NCBI RefSeq assembly: GCF_004664715.2
Contig: NC_051076.1
Span: 3,164,451 to 3,228,450, forward strand
Reading direction: 5' to 3'
Origin: Peromyscus leucopus
Lineage: Eukaryota; Chordata; Mammalia; Rodentia; Cricetidae
Length of the DNA stretch: 64,000 bases
Shown: positions 57,548 to 64,000 of the stretch, piece by piece
Position numbering within the stretch: the first letter of the stretch is position 1
Layout of the letters: each line of letters begins with the position of its first letter
Made by a program: the position numbers and the translations under genes
The notes under the pieces: generated by a model
Databases searched by the model: none
What the model was told of the DNA's origin: nothing
Seen by the model: the letters and a program-made list of their open reading frames with translations, nothing else

Positions 57548-58648
57548 TAACCCATATTTAAAACACAGCAATAACCCACACTCTTCAGAGAACACATTTC
57601 TTTTTTCTGCAAGGCTCTAGGACACTGCCCAAATGGCACTATTTTGATTCAGTATCATGAATTTTAATTTTTCTTGGCCATCTACAGTACTTGAAGAGTT
57701 CCAGCCTTGGAAATAGCAGCTATCAGTCAACCCTGATTCTAAGAGTATGGTTCTTTACAAGATATTACCAGGACTTCCTTGTTTAGAAATCTCTGGACTC
57801 CAGTTTTTGTCCCTTGATTTGGTAAGCCCATCACAAGTTCAGTAGACTCTTGGTTCCCTACTATTGGTTTGGCTCCCTCTTCCCCATGGAACAGCAGCCC
57901 AGTTCCAAACACTTTCTTCATTTTAAGTATATTTAGGTTTTTTAGTGAATTATGTCATAAAAACCCATCTTATAATAAACTTGAGGGTTTTGTCTTTTAC
58001 ATGTCTCAAAGTACTTGAAATTATATTTGGAAGTGTGTATTACTTGAAAATTTGAAAGAACTTATTTGTGATTTTTTTTTATATTCTTAAAAGTTCTTGG
58101 TCAAATTCAGCATCTTACATATTTTTGAATGAATATTAATGGTCTGTATTTTCATTTATCCATTACATTTTCAAATGCTTAGTATATAGTAATCTACAGT
58201 TTCACCAATTTTCTTACATACTTGCAGGAATTCAAAATATGTTTCGTACTATCCATTTGTGTTTCATTCACCCTTATTCTTTCTTAGAGAATGTTTTTTT
58301 TAATCTTCCTTTCAGTTAACAACAAATTTGCAAATTAATAGGCAAGAAGAAAAATCTGGAAACTGATATAAACTCTGTAATATAATCAAAGAGCTATTTC
58401 AAATGAAAAAGTCGATTGTACTTGTAACTGCATGTGTTTATAAGAAATAGGTAGGAAAGACAGAGCAAATGTTACTGTGTGCACCTGAATAGCAAGATTT
58501 TAAAACTCATCTACAAGTCAATAAATATTAAATGCTTTTAATGAACATTTGTATTCATTGATAATGAGTATAAATATTTCAATTCAGTGATTCATTAGAT
58601 TTGCCCTATCATTATTTAAATAAAATTTAATCTGCTTTCTTCACACAG

Positions 58649-59044
58649 TAATTTCTTGTAAGGATCCCCCCTCCATTGCCAATGGAGATTTACTTACTAC
58701 CACAGAAGATTTTTATTATGGAATGGCGGTTACCTATCGCTGCAGATCTGATGCGAGAGGGAAGAAGCTCTTTAACCTGGTGGGTGAGGCATCCTTACAC
58801 TGTATCAGCAATGAAGAGAAAGTTGGAGTCTGGAGTGGCCCTCCTCCTCAGTGCATTGAACTCAAGAAATGTACACCTCCTCATGTTGAAAATGCATTCA
58901 TAGTGTCAGAAAACAAAAGCTTGTTTTCCTTAAGGGATATTGTGGAGTTTAAATGTCAGCCTGGCTTTAGCATGGAAGGAGCCAGTAGTGTGCAGTGTCA
59001 TGACCTAAACAAATGGGAGCCAGAGTTACCAGTCTGCTTCAAGG
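58649..59044 (+). CDS. Cr1l: Crry/Cr1l exon 5: fused SCR3-SCR4
   Basis: 396 bases (phase 1 to 1) after acceptor TTCACACAG; the donor is G/GTAAGT at 59,044. One exon encodes two CCP modules. SCR3 begins [13 protein letters not shown], has YRC, LHC and PPPQC, and Trp in [11 protein letters not shown]4 begins [11 protein letters not shown], has FKC, VQC and PVC, and Trp in NKWEPELP. A fused SCR3-4 exon is diagnostic of the CR1/Crry family. LFNLVGE and [11 protein letters not shown] match mouse Crry from memory. An N-K-S site lies in SCR4. The frame is fully open. The SCR5 exon was not found downstream within the window. Confidence 0.93.
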
Positions 59045-59934
59045 GTAAGTCTGACCAGGGCTTGGGGAGCCTGCAATGCCATGGGGTGTTGGAGGACCAG
59101 AGTTAAGGGTTGGTTCTGGAAGAGGGCATAAGATGAACAGGGTGGATGAATAAATTTTCTTGGGAGGGAATATGAAATCAAGAAGGGACATGTGTTTTTG
59201 TGAGCGTTTGTGCACCCTTACAAGCACATCCGTTCAAATTGAGGAGGAGCTGAATATGAACAAGGAATGTGATACATCCTGGGAGTTCTCATACACAGAA
59301 GTTCTTTACATGTATTGCCATCTCCAGCCCGTATCAGTTATTCATATGTATAATACTTACTAATATGTAATGAGTAGTCCATGGCTAATCATATTAAATG
59401 TATGCATATTTAACTCCTAAAATGAAGCTATGGGGTAGTTACCATTCCTTTCATATTGAGGCTTAGGGTTAATATTCTAAGACAATATACATAGTAACTT
59501 GCAGAGCAAAGATTAGAATCCAAGGTTGCCCATCTGGCAGATTCTAAAGGAAAGAAGGCTTTCCTATTGATAATGGGATATAAAATGTTAGAAGGACAGG
59601 AAGAATAAAAGGAGGAAAACAATGTTGCCAAAGATCAAGGAGCTACTGTTACTACAGGAGTAGAGCTGACACAGCTGGTCCTGTGATGGTTGACACTGTC
59701 ACGCTCTATCATGGCTGACACAGCCAGACCCTGCCACTGCTTCCAGGATAGAGCCAGTCCTTGCTGGTCATTAGTGTTGCTAGAATTTGAGTGGCTGTTG
59801 CTCACTTGAGAGTCACCAAGATTGCCTCAACTGATGCTGTCCCTGGATGCATAAAGGTGTCTGTCACATCTTGCCTTTTATAGTGATATATATCTTCCAG
59901 GTGGCAGAACTTAATTAAAGCCTCTAGAGCATAG
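59045..59934. other. Crry intron 5; no exon seen
   Basis: Unique-looking intronic sequence; 59,640-59,900 has a Leu/Thr-type low-complexity look on translation but nothing recognisable. Confidence 0.5.
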
Positions 59935-60100
59935 GCCCTTTGGCAAACCTCTATCTCCAGAAATATTTACATTATGATTCAGTAACAGTAGCAAAATTAC
60001 AGTTATGAAGTAGCAATGAAGATAATTTTATGGCTGGGAATCACCACAATATAGGAGCTGTATTAAAGGATCACAGCATTGCAAAGGTTGTGAACCACTG
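59935..60100. mobile_element. hAT-type short DNA transposon remnant
   Basis: The right part reads 'atgaagtagcaatgaagataattttatgg', 'tcaccacaatat', 'gtattaaaggatcacagc' and ends 'gaaccactg', the end signature of a rodent/mammal hAT short element. The left end is decayed. Confidence 0.6.
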
Positions 60101-60404
60101 TCTTAGAGCAAAGAACTTGTAGTTTTCATGTTTCTACCCATAACAAACAATTAAAAGGCAATAAATAGCATGAGACTGGGAATCATTAGAAATTTAATCA
60201 GCCTAGTCTTTAAATATCACAGCTCAATGTATTAGTCAAGGGAAGCTCTTGAAAGATGAGCCCTCAAAACAATTATTATAATATCAAATATATTTGGAAA
60301 TTCTCATGGAAATCATTCATTCTAGACCAATACCCCATGTTTTACTAGAGAAGTCTAAAGTTCAGAGAGGAGAACTGAGTTGATATGTGGTTTTGGATTT
60401 GGTT

Positions 60405-60446
60405 TAGTGTGTGTGTGTGTGTGTGTGCGTGTGTGTGTGTGTGTGA
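60405..60446. repeat. (TG)n microsatellite
   Basis: About 20 TG units with one CG interruption. Confidence 0.95.
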
Positions 60447-60686
60447 TTTTTTCCCCTCATTTTGCTGCTTTAAGTAATTGTGTTAAGACTCACATGCATC
60501 CTCACTCCCTGAGTTCAAAACAATTGGCTTAAATAGAAGCTGGACCTAGGACTGTTAGAATATTTAATATATAGTGCATAGTTCTCATTATGATAACTGG
60601 AGGTTTTTTAAAAGATTTTGCTCAATGGCTATCCAACTGTCTTCTCAATGGAATGAAATGAGTTTTTTTTTTTTTTTTTTTTTTTT

Positions 60687-61317
60687 ATAAAAAAGCCAGC
60701 TGAGGAAGCCATGAGGAACATAACCAGCACCCCTCCATGGTCTCTGCATCAGCTCCTGCCTTCTGGTTCCTTCCCAAACTGAGTTACTGCCTTGGTTTCT
60801 CTCACTAGACTATGTTTCCGGATATGTAAGCCAAATAAACTCTCCTCCCCAAGTTGCTTTTGGTCATGGTTTTTCATCACAGTAATAGGAACCCTAAGAT
60901 AGAAGACAACTGCAACTTCCTTTAAGTTCTCCTTTGTCCTGGGTGTTCCTTTTCTTTTCTTTCTTTCTTTCTTTTTTTTTTTTTTTTTTTTTTGTGATAT
61001 TTGCCTTCTTGAGTCTGGCTTATTTCCTTTAACAAGATGATGCCCAGTTCCATCTATCTTCCTGAAAATGAAACTATATTCCCCATGAATGAATTAAACT
61101 CAGATGTGAATATATAACCTGAAGAAAGTGCAGAAAGCATGAAAATAGTAAGAGGACCATGGCTAGGGGGAGCACTAGAGAGAGTAATAACATAAATTAA
61201 GTAATATCATAGGGCATGGTACTAGCCGAATTTTCAGACTTCTAGTGGTGGTTTTGGTTGTGTCTCCTATGGATAAGTGGAACTACTTGATAGCTTTCTC
61301 ATACCAGGAGTAGAAAT
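60687..61317 (+). repeat. Duplicated segment, copy 2
   Basis: Near-identical direct copy of 56,932-57,547, starting directly after a 25-base T run (60,662-60,686). The internal T-rich tract is longer here. It diverges after 'gagtagaaat'. Confidence 0.85.
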
Positions 61318-61743
61318 TAGTCATCCTTGAAGGAAATTCTTGTTCTGCTTTCCCCCAGCTTCTTTGTTGTGCTTGTTCCAGATATCTGACTCATACAACC
61401 ACCCCCTGGTGACCACTTTTCTATGGAACAGCTAGATAAAAGATACTGAATGGCTCCTAACCCCCACATCTTACAGTAGTTACACTCACATGCATATCCT
61501 CTTAGATTTCGTGCCTACTTTGACTGAGCACGCTAGTTAATGGAAACTTGGCCTGACCAACACTGGGATTCCAATAGAGATTTGTCCCTTAGGTCACTCT
61601 GGGGCCTTCTCCTCACACTGACTGGCCTCTGTTTTACTTCATGTGTTTCATGTACCCTCAGAGCATACAGAAAATAAAAATATTGTCTTGTTTCTGTAAT
61701 CAATTGAATACTGTAATTGCTGAATACTGTAAATTGAAATATA

Positions 61744-61910
61744 CCCTGTTGAGCAGTGGTGGTACATGCCTTTAATCCTAGCACTTGGGAGGCAGAGCCA
61801 GGCTAGGATCTCTGTGAGTTCGAGGCCAGCCTGGGCTACAGAGTGAGTTCCAGGAAAGGCGCAAGGCTACACAGAGAAGAAACCTTGTCTCGAAAAAAAC
61901 AAACAAAAGA
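61744..61910 (+). repeat. B1 SINE, young
   Basis: Good match to B1: 'tttaatcctagcacttgggaggcagag', 'gagttcgaggccagcctgggct', then 'ccttgtctcgaaaaaaac'. It has an intact pol III box B-like 'gttcgaggcc'. Confidence 0.9.
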
Positions 61911-64000
61911 AAAGTTCAGCAAAAAAGAAAAAATGTATATATACCCATACACCGCTCTTTTAGAATAGATCCCTCCTTACTGTGGCTCTATCAATTTTAT
62001 ATAAAACTATCATCCTTCAGCCTGAAAAACTTTTTTTTTTTAATTTTGTAGATCTGGAACTTTATTGTTGAAACACTTTCCCCTTGTGGTTCCTTTTAGT
62101 TAGTGTCTCTTTCATGGCTGCTATTATGCTGGTGGAATTTGATTTTACAACTTTGGTGTATCTAGATGAAGAATTGGTTGAATTTTATTGTTGAATTTTA
62201 TGGCTTCCTGAATCCCATATCTTTCATCAGCTTTCTTTAGTGCATGGTTTCATCCCTCTATTCTTTCTGTGTAATGCTGCCAAAGTACATGTCATTCTTC
62301 TATACCATAGGCAGTACTACCACCACTGCTTCTTTAAAAACCACCCAGGAAACAGATTACTGGAGATCATTTATTCAAGTCTGAGTTGTGGAAAAATGGG
62401 TATCAAGTTGTGCTCTTGTCCACACAGTAAACACAACTCTCACCTCAAAGGAGAAAAGAGATAGTTTATTCTGGAGCCAAACATGAATGGCCAAGACCAG
62501 AGAACACAGATTTAGGTTACTCCAAATTCCATGATCCAAGATGGCAACATTTGATGTCAATGCAAAAACTACAGCTGTTATCTGAAAAGGAATAAGAGAT
62601 CCTTTATTCTGGAGCTATTTTAAGTGACTATGGCCCAGGAAAACAGATTTAGATTACCCCAATTCTTTGTTCTAGTGTGGAAGCATTTTCATAGTTTTAT
62701 AGAACAAAGAAAGTTATGTCAAGGCAAGTTTAAAATAAATTATGGGTACATCAGAGAGGCAATTACAACAAGATGGGGAAAACTTTTCTATAGACCTAAG
62801 ATGATAGCTGATGACATTTTTAGCTTTTGAGCTGGTGGAAGCTAGTGATTTGCTAAGTTAATAGATCCCAAAAGGTTTCTATCTGTTAGTAACAAAATGT
62901 TAATTAAGACACATAGGTGGGGAAGGAATGGCTGTTCTGGAGGGCTAGAACTAGCCCAAGATAGGTAATTAGCCTCTGGACCTACAACATCCCGATCTCT
63001 CTAGTACTGAAGTTTGAATCAGCCCCAACCAGTCTCTGCACATACTGCTTCTTTTCAGGAATCTCTCCTCATGTAGTTTGTAGATTAACAAAACAAAAGA
63101 AGTCATAATCAAGGTGCTTTTAAAATATATTGGTGGAAACATTAAGTAGGTGGGCTGAAGTAAAGCAGAGAAACCTCTGCTAGACCTCAGATGCTGCCTG
63201 ATGTTATTCCTAGACTTCTGATTAGTAGAATCCAGGGTTATGTTAATATATCCAAAATATGTCTTTTCCTGTTAGTCACAGAATATTAGGTCTGACACAG
63301 AAGTAGACAAGGAGTGGCTATTTAGAGTACTAAAGGTAGTCCAAGATGAATTGTTAATTAGGCTCTGAATCTGCAAAATCATGAGGAACAGCCTCCTTCC
63401 ACCCCAACCCCTTACCCTGATATATAATTAGCCAAGAGAGGGAGACGATCTTGGTACAGAAGTAATCTCCAGAGAACCACCTTGTTCTCTCCAGCAGTAA
63501 GGTCTTCTTCAGACCACCTTCTAGGACAAGAGCTGAGACAATGATCAATGAAAAAAGACTATACCTAGAGCAGGTAGTACTGCTTAATCATAAGTAACTC
63601 TTGTCCTTTGTCCCAATTCTTCCTCTATATGCTCCTGTCAATACCCAGAAGACAGGCTTTGGGGTCAGTGACCATCCTTTTCTCCTCCTTTTTCCTGTGT
63701 GTTCTCTTTGAATAACTCTCCCTTCTCTGCTTTTTGCCATCTCTTTAATTGGCTTCCTGGGGACCGGTGGCCAAAACTAGACTATTAGGCCTGCTAGAGC
63801 CCTTCTATAACAACAAAGCAGACTGAATTACAGAGAAACCGTGATTGAAGTTTCAAGGGATGAGCAAGGTTAGAGAGACTCTCTTTGAATGGTTAACATG
63901 CTTGCAGGTGGCTCAATATAAAGGAGACAAACACAAAATTAATGAAGTCAGTTGCTTATCACTGTAATGAAATAATTGCAACAACTGCCTTGTATGATAA
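61911..64000. other. Crry intron 5 continued; tandem-like old repeat
   Basis: No exon is seen. About 62,740-62,995 and 63,115-63,375 appear to be diverged direct copies (shared order: 'taaaataaatta/taaaatatatt', 'ctgttagt-aca-aat', 'gaatggct/gagtggct', 'aattaggctct/aattagcctct'). Confidence 0.45.

Noticed and set aside
59045..64000. Search for Crry SCR5, transmembrane and cytoplasmic exons
   Set aside because: No stretch with a CCP Cys/Trp pattern and flanking splice sites was found; the 3' end of the gene is taken to lie outside the window.
1..64000. CRISPR arrays, bacterial operons, tRNA or rRNA genes
   Set aside because: None is visible. The direct repeats present are microsatellites, SINEs, LTRs or target duplications; the pol III-like boxes belong to B1 and B2 SINEs.

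Overview
The window is mammalian nuclear DNA from a muroid rodent. The evidence is the B1, B2, B3 and B4 type SINEs, rodent L1, class II (IAP-like and MMTV-like) endogenous retroviruses and, above all, exons of the rodent complement regulator Crry (Cr1l). Two LTR families recur in many copies, and I would guess a cricetid (hamster, vole or deer-mouse group) rather than Mus or Rattus; this is an impression, not a measurement. There are no bacterial genes, operons, CRISPR arrays or recognisable tRNA or rRNA genes.

Layout. 1-10 kb: an LTR-element fragment cut by the window edge, a solo LTR, old SINEs and a hAT-like remnant, with no gene. 10.2-22.8 kb: a decayed plus-strand IAP-like provirus whose reverse-transcriptase region is split by a younger minus-strand MMTV-like provirus (12,593-21,250). 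The younger provirus has gag, dUTPase-protease, pol and env but only one LTR, and is flanked by a 6-bp target duplication. 25.5-59 kb: the Crry/Cr1l gene on the plus strand, with a GC-rich TATA-less promoter, signal-peptide exon, SCR1 exon, split SCR2 exons and a fused SCR3-SCR4 exon. The SCR5, membrane and tail exons are not found and presumably lie beyond 64 kb.

The 19.8-kb intron that splits SCR2 (36,695-56,461) holds most of the unusual structure. It has several copies of a 0.3-kb LTR family in both orientations, a large inverted repeat (40.67-43.49 kb), and a non-autonomous LTR element (44,376-53,209). That element is itself interrupted by a 7.0-kb composite retrocopy: the 5' end of L1 joined to the C-terminal half and downstream part of REST mRNA, then an unidentified transcript-like segment, then a B2-type tail. 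One 13-bp target duplication brackets the whole composite.

The most interesting observations are these. (1) The SCR1 exon of an otherwise intact Crry gene has ATAAGT where a GTAAGT donor is expected, and a small retroposon sits 18 bp upstream of its acceptor AG; the exon is phase 1-1, so skipping it would keep frame. (2) The L1-REST-B2 composite looks like the product of template switching during L1 reverse transcription. (3) The MMTV-like provirus ends exactly at its polypurine tract with no 3' LTR, yet has a clean target duplication. All coordinates come from reading the sequence by eye; exon boundaries and target duplications are exact to the base, while boundaries of old repeats are approximate.
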